From Setomelanomma holmii (Eukaryota; Ascomycota; Dothideomycetes; Pleosporales; Phaeosphaeriaceae), in contig ML978187.1 of assembly GCA_010015745.1 (NCBI GenBank), forward strand, positions 1 through 64,000: a stretch of 64,000 bases of DNA, in the 5' to 3' direction. Positions 9,305 through 19,647 of the stretch are shown here, one piece after another. The notes below the pieces were generated by a model, which saw nothing but the letters and a program-made list of their open reading frames with translations, was not told the DNA's origin and searched no databases. Every line of letters begins with the position of its first letter. The stretch's first letter is position 1. The translations under genes and the position numbers were made by a program.

Positions 9305-11316
9305 CTACCACAACCCTAACCACCTTCGCTTCCTATCATGCCCTTCCTCCTCATTCGCCTTCGACGCCGTACTCATAGCCCCAGCGGCGGCCCCACGAAC
9401 CAACGAGAAGTCAGGAAGTGTCACACTCGACGGCGTCCGCTTTACAAAAGTTACCATTCCACTTGGTGTTGGTGAACTCGAAGACGGCAAGCGTGCGACT
9501 AGCGATGTGTCAGCGGCGGATTTGCTTGACTTGCGAGCACAATACGGATGCTGTGATGCTCCTGGGCGTGTTATCGAGTGACTTGAAGAAAATGTGCTTA
9601 ATAAAACTTACCAGATGGTGCGGGTGCTTGGCTCGAAGGTGGTGACGGTAAAGGATTTGGAGTCGAAGTGACGGCAGCAAGAGAGGATATAACTAGTGTA
9701 GCGGAGCTTAAAGCTGGAGCGGATGGCGTTTTAGAGGAAGGTGCCATGCTTGACGATGCAGGAGGCGCACTTGGTGATGCTGCAGCCTTGCTACTCGCAG
9801 GTGTCGAAGACCTCGGTGTGAAAGTGGCTGTGCCGGGCAGATTGGCAGAGATTGATGGTTGACTCAAGCCATATGGCAGACCGGTATATACTGGCGGAGG
9901 AGTGCATTTGCCATCTGGGCCGGCTGGATGGCCATCTATAGGTACGAAGTGTCCGTCACAAGCAGTTTCTGCAATAGTCACGCACCACGGTACTTTTACT
10001 GGAAGAATGATCGGCTGGGGAGGAGGAGTTACCTTTGGTGGAGCATTCGCTGATGAGTCGGCTTGTTCTTCGGCAGAACTTGCACTCGGCGGATCCGCAG
10101 AGTCAGATGGTTTGACATATATGGTCGAAATGATAGTGGTATGTACCGTCTCGGCATCGTCATCCGGAGACGCGGGTGCGGCGGCAGATAGTTTTGGTTG
10201 TACGGTGACCATGATAGTAGTTGTGACGTGGGTAGTGCTCTGGTCAGATATCGTCGATGGAGGTGCTGAGACTGATTGGCCATACGAAGATAGTGGATGT
10301 GATGATGATGCTGAGGGTGGCTCGCTCTGGCTAGCGAGTAGGTGTGACGAGGAAGAAGAAGGATTTGACGAGCCACTTGATGGCGTTGGGCCAGACCCAG
10401 ATGTGGAATTTCCAGAGCAAGCCAAGTTGAGCCGAGGCTGGTGAGTTGCAGAATCAATCATACCCCAGTCAGGCTGATCAGACTCCGAGTCCTTGATAAG
10501 CTCAAACCAGAAAGTGTTGTACTGGCCCACGACAGAACATCCGACTTCGGTCCAGTATCTCTGCAAATTCTCATAACTCGCTGTTGCGTCACCTTGTGCC
10601 GGACCATCGAAAGGCCAGCCCATCTCGGCCACCCAAACAGGAACATTGTTGGCTCGTTGTTTGACACCCTCTAGAGTGGATTGGAAGCTGTCGTTGGCTT
10701 CTGCAATGTTGACTTTGGCCCAGTACGGATAGGCTGTCATGCCGTAGAAGTCTGCACCATCCATAACGGCCCACTGCGCTGTATCGACGTGACCAATCGG
10801 TTTGCCCTTCATATACTTGGCGAAGTCTGATGACGCGATGGTATCTCTGACCTTCTTGATGGCCGCTGTGACATTTGCTGCCGACACGCCAACCTTTCCA
10901 TCCTCGTTCTTGTCCCAGCGGTAGATATCTTCACTTCCTATCGAAAGGCCAATGACAAGGACTGTAAGGTCTTGTCCATGCTTCTGAAATCCTTTCGCCA
11001 GTGCAGACATTTCGTTCTGGAGAATGCTGTCGAGTGAGGCGCCTCGTTCGCCAGGAGATATCCAGAAGCCCAATAGAAGGTTGGTCTTAGTTGTCACGGC
11101 GGCATCAAATGCTCCAGTAGGCTTATCTTTAGTTCCTGCTGTTATGCAGGTGAACAAGCGAGCACTGTCGAAGGTTATGGGACTAATGAGGTTTTTGGCG
11201 AAATTGAAGCCGTCGTGAAGTCGGCTGCCTTTTTGGCATTCGACGGGTTTCCCCAGAACACACCATAGCTGAATCCGGTGTGAACAGCGGTTGCGGCCGG
11301 CGCAAGACACTACGTA
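9305..11316 (-). pseudogene. GH17 glucan endo-1,3-beta-glucosidase, frameshifted
   Basis: GH17 enzymes cut cell-wall beta-1,3-glucan. The long frame (to 9612) holds the catalytic domain with the proton-donor region IGSEDIYR and the nucleophile region WVAEMGWPFDG, both Glu residues kept. A Ser/Pro/Thr-rich stalk of about 250 residues follows. A last exon (9498-9305) ends in a small-residue run, GAAAGAMSTAS, before a charged tail, weakly GPI-like. The conserved N-terminus VHTGFSYGVFWGNPSNAKKAADF lies in a different frame from HDGFNFAKNL. A single missing base near 11215-11222 explains this. No clean start codon or signal peptide is found upstream of about 11316, so the 5' end also looks damaged. 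A sequencing error at the shift cannot be excluded. Confidence 0.8.
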
Positions 11317-11985
11317 AGGAGAAGTGAGGAAAATTGATTGCGCGTAGCAGGATCTCGGAAAGTATTATGCAGAGTGGATGGACTCAAGAGAGCTACAGGC
11401 CACTTGAACAAGAAGAGAAATAGCTTTCTACCGTATCTTGAATGCTCGGAAGCTTGAATTGACGATTAGTGACATATTCTCGTTGTGACAAGAGACTCAA
11501 TGGAGCCGTGCCGTACGGTCACGAATGCACATGGTCAATGTGAAACTCGAATTGCTTTGAACGTCGACAAGAAAAGTCTGTCAAGGCTCCGGCCATCTCG
11601 TGAGCATTTTCTATGGTATAGCGGGTCTTAAGTGTTCAGCACTCGTGCAGCAAGCACCTCCAGTGCAGCCATCATGTCAACACGAGCGTATGGATGCGCT
11701 CTTACAAACAGAAATCAGGAGGCAGCGCTGAACTGGTGAAAGTATCGGGATGGGTTAAAATCGTTGCATCATCGAGAGATATTGTATTGTGAAGGTAGAT
11801 GTTACGGACTTCGGTAGGTTGTGCGACGTTCGAGGTGTGAATCATCACATGGGCTGTGATTGGCTCGGGGAGACTGGCTTTCTCTCCGACACCGCTTTAC
11901 GGAGCTCTGACCGAACCACCATCATTTTGCCGGAGCATCATAAAATGTGCCCGCGACGCTGTGCGCAAGCAGGCAACCCGCCAAC
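11317..11985. other. intergenic between divergent GH17 and ILV3 genes
   Basis: About 670 bases contain the divergent upstream regions. No protein or RNA gene is supported. A short ATG-led frame on the minus strand near 11507 could be a first GH17 exon, but it does not encode a signal peptide. Confidence 0.4.
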
Positions 11986-13840
11986 ATGTCTCTTGCACGC
12001 TTTGGAGGCGCGTTATCACGTGCGAGATGCTCGTTGCGACCGCAATGGCACGCTGCGTATGTTATGTCAACCTCACAAACCTCACCAGAGCTAATATGTC
12101 TTCAGACGAGCGCTCTCCAGCTCCGCCATCCGCTACGCCAAAGCTGACAATGAGCTCAATTCCGTCAGCAAAGCCATCACACAGCCCAAGTCGCAGGGCG
12201 CGTCGCAGGCCATGCTGTATGCGACCGGCATGAGCGAGGACGACATGAACAAGGCCCAGGTCGGCATATCATCAGTGTGGTACTCGGGCAACCCATGCAA
12301 TATGCACCTAATGGACCTGAACAACAAGGTCAATGAGGGTGTGCAGAGGGCAGGACTGCTAGGCATGCAATTCAACACCATTGGAGTCAGCGACGGCATC
12401 TCCATGGGCACAAAGGGCATGCGTTACTCGCTGCAGTCGCGTGAGATCATCGCAGACTCGATTGAGACAGTCATGGGCGGCCAATGGTACGATGCGAACA
12501 TTTCCATCCCTGGCTGCGACAAGAACATGCCCGGTGTTATCATGGCCATGGGTCGTGTCAACCGTCCATCTCTCATGGTGTATGGCGGTACCATCCAGCC
12601 CGGCTGCGCAAAGACCCTCGACAACCAGCAGATCGACATTGTGTCAGCTTTCCAAGCTTACGGACAATTCATCACCGGCGAGATCACCGAAGACCAGCGG
12701 TTCGACGTCATCAGACATGCATGTAACGGACAAGGTGCCTGCGGAGGCATGTACACGGCAAACACAATGGCCACTGCCATCGAGACCATGGGCATGTCGT
12801 TGCCTGGCTCATCATCCAACCCTGCCAACTCGCAGGCTAAGATGATGGAGTGTTTGGCTGCAGGAGGCGCTATCAAGAATCTGCTCAAGGAGGATCTCCG
12901 ACCAAGCGACATTATCACCCGACAAGCCTTGGAGAACGCCATGGTGGTCATTAGCATCACGGGTGGATCCACGAACGCCGTCCTCCACTTAATCGCCATC
13001 GCAGACTCTGTCGGCCTCAAGCTGACGATCGATGACTTCCAAAGCGTTAGCGACCGCATTCCTCTTCTCGCAGATCTGAAGCCTTCTGGCAAGTACGTTA
13101 TGGCCGACATCCACGATATCGGAGGCACACCTTCACTGCTCAAGTTTTTGCTCAGGGAGGGTCTCCTTGACGGCAGCCAGATGACTGTCACTGGTAAAAC
13201 ATTGAAGCAGAATTTGGAGAATGTGAAGGACTTCCCTGCAGAACAGAAGATCATTCGACCACTCAGCGAGCCGTTGAAGTCGACAGGTCATTTACAAATC
13301 TTGCGTGGAAGCTTGGCCCCGGGTGGCTGCGTTGGCAAGATCACTGGCAAGGAAGGCACGATCTTCACCGGAAAGGCGAAGTGCTACGATGCTGAAGACG
13401 ATTTCATCACCGCTCTCGAGCGTGGCGAGATCAAGAAGGGCGAGAAGACTGTCGTCGTCATCCGCTACGAAGGACCCAAGGGCGGACCTGGTATGCCTGA
13501 GATGTTGAAGCCCAGCTCCGCCATCATGGGCGCTGGCCTCGGCAAGGACGTTGCACTCATCACCGACGGTCGCTTCAGTGGTGGTAGCCACGGCTTCTTG
13601 ATTGGTCACATTGTGCCAGAAGCACAAGAAGGTGGTCCCATTGGTCTCGTGCGCGACGGCGATGAGATCACCATCGACTCCGAGTCAAATGAGCTCAACG
13701 TGAACGTGAGTGACCAAGAGCTAGCAGAGAGGAGAAAGAGCTGGAAGGCGCCCGCTCTGAAGTACCAGAAGGGTACCCTGTTCAAGTATGCGAGATTCGT
13801 CAAGGACGCCAGCTCGGGCTGTGTGACCGACTCGGCGTGA
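11986..13840 (+). CDS. ILV3: dihydroxy-acid dehydratase, mitochondrial
   Basis: This enzyme converts 2,3-dihydroxy acids to 2-keto acids in valine, isoleucine and leucine-precursor synthesis, in mitochondria. Exons 11986-12056 and 12106-13840 join in phase to 601 residues. The start (MSLARFGGALSRARCSLRPQ) is Arg/Ser-rich and lacks acids, as expected of a mitochondrial presequence. Family landmarks are PCNMHL and SIPGCDKNMPG (iron-sulfur Cys), then GACGGMYTANTMA, GGSTNAVLHL and DGRFSGGSHGFLIGH near the C-terminus. Length is normal for the family. The 49-bp intron sits just after the presequence. The gene is divergent from the broken GH17 gene. Confidence 0.96.
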
Positions 13841-14393
13841 GCGTTTCTTTGATGACTTAGGTCACTATCACGATACTGTATGCATATACCAAACTTTCTC
13901 GAGTACGGCAAAAGTTACGGATGGGAGTTCGGCGATTATCATTGCTTGCGCGGTGGCCAACTTTCAAATCGAATTGTCATCCTACCACACAGCGTACACC
14001 TTCGACATTTCAGCATATCTCAGATGGGGTCCTCCTCTTGGCAAACTTCATTGAATGAGACCGATGCAATACAAATCCCATGAGTGACAGAAAGGCCTGC
14101 AGACTGTACATTGTGAGTCGCCCATGAATAGGTGATACCATGGGTTTAAGTCAGTGACAGGTTCCCTGTGGCACCACCGTCGGTAAGGGTGAGCTTTGCG
14201 GTACAGGAGCATTGTGCCTCGTCCGAGTCTACAGTAAAGCAGACGTTTTTAAAAGCTTTACTTCTCTCTGTGTGCCAAGAGATTCACTCAACCAGATACA
14301 GCAAAACAACACCCTTCTGTACCTCCCAACAACTCGGAATTGGATCTTCGATCTCAACCACCTTCCTTCATCGCAAGCCATTCCAGTACCAGA
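13841..14393. other. intergenic, nothing recognised
   Basis: This is the ILV3 3' region and the region upstream of the tandem unknown-family copies. Small frames here have no recognisable content. Confidence 0.4.
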
Positions 14394-15299
14394 ATGCCAG
14401 GCACCAACACAGCAGCGACAGCACTGCTGACATACAGAGATGTCTCAGCGAAGGGCCAGAAGTTCCTCTCCATGATTGAATCGAGTGCAAACAAGTCTAC
14501 TTGCGGAACTATCTCAGACCAAAGCATCTTCACGCATGACGATTTCATGAAGCGGGGTTGGACCCAATAGCTTCAGGACCGTGGAGGTACCCTGGAGCGA
14601 TTCGAACCCGTTCTCACCAGCCTAGGCTCTAGTTCCAGCATGCGCTACTACGACCTCAAGTCCGGCGATAATGTCGGCATATCACATTACCACATGTAGT
14701 CCCGCGTCATTCACGAAATTGAGTACCCTGCAACCAAGGCGCAGTACTGCTTTTTCTTGAACTGGAAAGCTGGTCTATTCATCGCAGACGGCAACTTCGG
14801 GTCTGCTCACAACGTATCTGAGAATGGGTCGAAACACACATTGCTGCCGGACTTACGCCAGTGGTCCGACGTCGCCTTCTTGCAGTGGAAACTGCTCGAC
14901 AATTTGGGCATGGGACATGCACAGTTTCGGTATATCCTGCAGGCCAGCATCATCAACAAAGACACGATAGCCGTCTTGTCTCACATTCTAGTCTACAATG
15001 CGGGACAGCAGAATATTCGTGGGAAGTCTCACATGCAATGGCCTGGTATATCCTTCCCTATGGCGTCGGATGAGGTGCAAGCCATTCTGGGCACGCCGAA
15101 CGGGAAGGGCGTCGCGTGGCTCTTGGCGCAACATTGCGGAGATGAGGTAGTTGCTGGTAAGGTGCTTGAGAAGGTGACGGTGTTTTTCTCACGCTTGCAA
15201 AAATGTCCTTGTGATCGCGAGAAGTGTGAGACGGTGCCGATGAAGCTGGTAAACGTGTTGTTTTGTTTGAAGAATGGGGAGTCTGGTGGAGAGCTGTGA
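14394..15299 (+). pseudogene. first copy of an unrecognised tandem family, two stops
   Basis: One continuous frame from ATG 14394 to TGA 15297-15299 is broken by TAG at 14568-14570 and TAG at 14697-14699. Coding character continues through both. It is a paralog of 15721-16371. Shared elements in order are AKGQK(F/I)LS near the start, QWSDVAFLQWKLLDNLG, YILQ...NKDTIAVLSH, WPGISFPM and a Gly-rich LGTPNGKGVAWLLAQH, then a VxFFF-like strand. Both stops can arise from CAG by C-to-T at CpA. I recognise no known domain. This copy carries an extra segment of about 100 residues after the first block (14570-14830) that the second copy lacks or has shortened. Confidence 0.7.
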
Positions 15300-15720
15300 G
15301 CGATGTCGATATTTGTGCGTTGTTGACTCTGGTGTGAAAGATGTTAGCATGCTCTGGTAGACGTACAATACAGTTGGAAAATTGAAAAGGAGTAATAATC
15401 GACCTGATTGACCTTCACTTTATTGTGACCTTACAGAATGTGATGAAGAGGTGTGGAACAAGTGCCGTGTGCGAATGGAGCGAGATTCATTACTTGGAGC
15501 TTGAAACCACCTTCTGACTCTAAGCAAATCAGCACAACGAATCTGTAGTACATAAATGTGACCCGAAAGGGTATGGATGTAATTAGGCCCATACCCACAT
15601 GTGCTTGTGCCCTAGAGATCTTCCACTACGTCGGGTGCCTAGATGCAGCTGTGCGGGCACTCTTTGCTAGACTTCTAATTCAGACACTTTTTAGACGTCG
15701 ACAACGTCCTACCTTTCATC
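15300..15720. other. intergenic between the tandem copies
   Basis: About 420 bases with no supported gene. It should hold the promoter of the intact downstream copy. Confidence 0.45.
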
Positions 15721-16371
15721 ATGGTCATTGGTGGGGACAAGCCAACTCTCACCTTTGAAGCCGCCTTAGCCAAAGGTCAGAAGATCCTCTCATACTTGGA
15801 CTCCAAGGATGTGCAGTTTACTGGTCGTCTTGAGAGCATATCCACTCTCTCTTACAAAGATGCACATGTATCACCAGACACACTGCCCGCAGTACAGCAC
15901 TGGAGCGATATCGCGTACCTGCAATGCAAGACGATAGATCACCTCGGTATACAAGATGAGCCTCTGCTCTACGTGCTGCGCTACAACATCCAGAACCGCG
16001 GTACCGTCGATGTGATGAGCAACGTGCTCGGTGTATGCGCTGAGTTGCGGCTCGTTACTCGTGGCGGCGGTACTGGACGACCGTATTGGCCTGGTCTTAC
16101 TTTTCCTATGTGCAGTGAGACTGCGCAGGCGCTTTTTGGCACGCCGAATGGGAGCGGTATTGGGTGGCTGTCGGCGCAGCACAAGAGCGAGTCGGAGCTG
16201 GGACAAAAGGTCATTGATGAGGTTACCCTGTTCTTTGTGCATGAACAAGATGATTATGCTCTGACGCCGGGTAGGTTTTGGGAGCATCCGTGTTTGTTGG
16301 TTCATGTAAAAGATGTGGAGGCATCCGAGGTGGAACAGCTGGCTCCAGAGTTGGCTATAATCAATCGCTGA
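15721..16371 (+). CDS. unrecognised protein, intact copy of a tandem pair
   Basis: This is a single-exon frame of 216 residues, the intact paralog of the broken copy at 14394-15299. Conserved blocks are AAALAKGQKILSYLDS (residues about 14-29), VQHWSDIAYLQCKTIDHLGI (about 58-77), LRYNIQNRGTVDVMSNVLG (about 85-103), YWPGLTFPM (about 119-127) and LFGTPNGSGIGWLSAQH (about 134-150). There is no signal peptide and no membrane segment, so a soluble intracellular protein is likely. No function is assigned. Retention of two diverged copies in tandem suggests a lineage-variable accessory family. Confidence 0.7.
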   Translation: MVIGGDKPTLTFEAALAKGQKILSYLDSKDVQFTGRLESISTLSYKDAHVSPDTLPAVQHWSDIAYLQCKTIDHLGIQDEPLLYVLRYNIQNRGTVDVMSNVLGVCAELRLVTRGGGTGRPYWPGLTFPMCSETAQALFGTPNGSGIGWLSAQHKSESELGQKVIDEVTLFFVHEQDDYALTPGRFWEHPCLLVHVKDVEASEVEQLAPELAIINR

Positions 16372-17766
16372 TTCTGTGTGAGTAGATGAATGAAAGGGTG
16401 CGTGAGTCCAACATTGGCGGATAGCCGTGTCCTTGCTGCCAGAGTGTAAACCGAATTTGATCGTTCAAATAACAGATGCGAATAAGATCATTGGTCTGAG
16501 AACGCGCTCTACGCGGTGTAAATGCAGCATGGGCATAGCACTTCGCGTGTCGTTACACAGTCGGAGTCCTGCTCGCGAGGAGTGAGTAGCATGATGAGGG
16601 AAGTGGCATCGCCAGCGAGGAGCAATGTGCAGTATGCCACAAGATGACCTCCACGATGATTAGGAGAAAGATCAGGACTGTGGTCAGCAATATTGGTGGG
16701 TCCGAACGACTCTCCACAATGTTGCTGCTGTTGAAGATCGTGCAATCGCCGATAGGATGAAATATTTCCGGTGCCAGGCTGATGCTAGATCTGCGCTAGT
16801 AGGACGCCATCCCGGCAGGGGCGAGGATCACGTCGATCTCATCGTCCGAAATTGGATGACTTCCCCAACACTAACCGCGCTTTGTCCATGACGCACCCTG
16901 CAATTCTCCCTAAACAGGCTGATCGATTTCCCAAATTCCATCTGCTGTGAGATTCGGATCGACAGGGGAGGCTGACTTTGAGACAACGCGTACGACTCCC
17001 CGGCAACTTACGCGTATGAGCTCCTTTGCAAAAAACGGTATCGCCGCCATGCTTCTAGGACTCTTTGCTACATATTCAGACTGCCAACTGGTGGTTGAGC
17101 ACATCAAAGTATGATCGCTCGCTAGTTCGGCACATCGCATCCGGGACTTGTCGGTCCCTTGACCTCACGAAGTCGCGCTTGGCTTGCACCAGAGCCGAAC
17201 TTCAACTACGGAAGATTGGTAACCGTTCAGTTGGGCCCGCTTTGCACCTCGCCGTGCTCGCTTGACTCTCATCCGGACCATGCGTAGTCCCGCGGAGCTG
17301 AAGCTCCTGAGGCGGAGGAGCGAATCCGGAGCACCAGCTCGAAAAAAACGCATTGTCATTGGCCAAGTTCTGAGACCACTGTTAGAGCAAGCAATAATGA
17401 TCGACAACGTAGTTTGAGCCTCTGCCAGATGATCGACGTGGTAAACACCATGGAAAGTTACCCTGCGATTGCAACTTCCCCTTTGTGGCATGCCCATCGC
17501 TGCCATCGTGTCAAGTGGCCTGACGACAGAGGCTCGAGGTCAAGCTGCGATTCAGCAAACTGACGATCTGCAAGATCGCGAAACCGAGGCAGAAGATCGT
17601 TAGTGTGGAGATACGAGCAATATAAAAACTATAGAGCACCCGGATCGTATACTTCAATCTTCAGCCGCTTCTATACATCATTCACTCACTTGCTTTTCCA
17701 AACCGTTACTTAATCAACTAATTCAAATCAAACACCATCAAACCAAACACCACTTCAATCAACAAG
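16372..17766. other. long intergenic region with a TATA-like box
   Basis: About 1.4 kb without a recognisable gene. Open frames at 16509-16745, 16910-17140 and 17165-17506 have no domain and conflict between strands. Its 3' end is the promoter of the secreted repeat protein. Confidence 0.45.
17621..17628 (+). promoter_or_regulatory. TATA-like box of the secreted repeat protein
   Basis: TATAAAAA lies 146 bases before the ATG at 17767. The leader between them is A/C-rich, with repeated CAATCAA- and ACCA-type words, as in the leaders of strongly expressed fungal genes. Supported by position and composition only. Confidence 0.5.
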
Positions 17767-18452
17767 ATGCGTTCCACAAGCTTCTTCACATTCGCTCTGT
17801 GCGCTCTCTCTGCCACAGTCCTGGCAGCACCTGTCCCCCAGATTGACAACATCATTGGCTCTGTCACCAACCCGGGCGCCGGTAACGACAACCAGTTTAC
17901 CAACAACGGTAGCGGTAACGGCAACGGCAATGGCAACAACAACGAGGCTGGCAACGGCAACGGTAATGACAACGAGGCCGGAAGCGGGAATGAGGCTGGC
18001 AACAGCAACACATTCACCTTTGCCAAGACGCCCTCGCTCGACTCAATCAAGGACATCCTGAAGAAGCGTGAGGCCGGTCTTCTCGACCCCGCTGAGGGCA
18101 TGCTGAGCGGCGTCACAAACACTGTTGGCTCAGTCACCGACCCCACTGCTGGCTCAGGAAACACTTTCGAAGGCAATGGCAACGACAACGGCAATGACAA
18201 CGGAAACGGAAACTCTGCAGGCGTAAGTGACTAATGTTTAGATACCTGCGAATGAGGGTTAACTCGATAACAGAACGACAACGGCAATGGCAACTCGGCC
18301 GGAAACAACAACTCCGCAGGAAACGGAAACACATTCACGGTAGGCCCCTTGTTGCCTGACATCGACGTCAGCCCTACTATCAAGTAGGTCTGAACTAGAA
18401 CGCAAATTGTATGAACAGCAGCTAACGCTCACTGCAGTTTGGCGAGAAATAA
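17767..18452 (+). CDS. small secreted Asn/Gly-rich repeat protein with a KR site
   Basis: Three exons (17767-18222, 18274-18339, 18438-18452) join in phase to 178 residues. A signal peptide (MRSTSFFTFALCALSATVLAAP) is followed by two related modules. Each holds (N)xxGSVT(N/D)PxAG, an aromatic, then an Asn/Gly-rich stretch and NTFTF. The first runs about residues 25-95 and the second about 125-178. Between them is DILKKREAGLLDP, whose KREA matches a Kex2 cleavage site followed by a dipeptidyl-aminopeptidase-type EA. There are no cysteines in the mature part. The last exon encodes only FGEK. It may be a Kex2-processed secreted peptide precursor, a wall-associated protein or an effector; none is proven. 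A strong-looking TATA box and leader precede it. Confidence 0.82.
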
Positions 18453-19647
18453 GCTTGTGTAGAAGGGCGACGAAAGAAGTGTTAATTTTAATCGCTAATG
18501 TTTGGCGCTGGTTGCGCGGACTGTCTTTGAGGATTTCTTATGTCCAATAACAACGAGCGAATGTGTGAGACACAGCTCTTAGTCGCGATTCGATTCATTG
18601 TCCATATTCCAATCATGGAAATTGAAGAAAAGTTATATTGACTTTGATGCACTTGCGAATATGTGATTATCTGCCCGTGCACAAGGTCACGTGAGGTGAG
18701 TAGTGGTGAACGATTACTGCTGAGCCCTGGTCCGGGGCTGTTTCGCGTGTCCCATATCCTTCAAATACATAACTGCAATGCTTCCCTAATTCGATGAGAT
18801 GAGACTAATGTTCTGGTGTTGGTTATTGGGTTGTTCGATGTTGAAGCGTAGTCAGATGAACACGCGTCAACTGGTGTCACATGCAAGAGCCAAGCATGAG
18901 GAGATAGCCCGTGCTTGAGGTGTACTTACCCCTACGGTCCTCCTAGATAGCTCCCTAGAACTACTACTATATGATTCATTCACCCAATACGTTACAACTG
19001 GGCTGGGTCGCGAACGTGCACTTCCCCACGTCCTGCGCCCCGACACTCCCTACTTTCTCGTCCACCAATCTGCACAACAGCCAAGCCATCCATAGCGGCA
19101 TTAGATTCTGGATCAAACACTCGCTTGAGATTCATTACTGGATGATACGAGACCAACTTGACGCCAGTTGATGGCAAGTCCCACGACACGGCGGAAGTTT
19201 CTCAGACCACGCAATTCCAACATCATATCCACATCATCATCGCAGACTCCAATGAGAGAAATAGTTGTTCATGGCTCAATTTGGCCGAACTTGACCGCCG
19301 CTATGGCACCTACCGTCCATCTCTCTTCTTAATGTTTCGCCGAGGAAAAGCTTGATCATCCGAAACTCACCGAGATACATGCAAGAGGTGCATCCATGCT
19401 CCTTTGTCTAAGGCACTTCGGCTTACTACAGATTTTCATTGTCTGAAGCGTTCGCTTCCCTATGTATATTGAGAACGGGCTTCGAGTCCTCGATCCTCGA
19501 GCGACTGATTCTCCACATCCTGGCCTCTACCCGTACCGGATCCTATCCTCGCATCAACCAGGCTACATATATCACCAGAGCAAGCACGACGCCAGCAGTG
19601 ATATATTGCACTCCGGCCCTATGACACTGGTACAGTATATTCACCCT
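18453..19647. other. intergenic, nothing firmly recognised
   Basis: About 1.2 kb. A minus-strand frame at 18992-19189 has moderately protein-like composition, but no family is recognised and no exons join to it. I do not call a gene. Confidence 0.4.

Noticed and set aside
18992..19189. Protein-like minus frame in the 18.5-19.6 kb spacer
   Set aside because: About 65 codons, no start, no matching exons and no recognised family.
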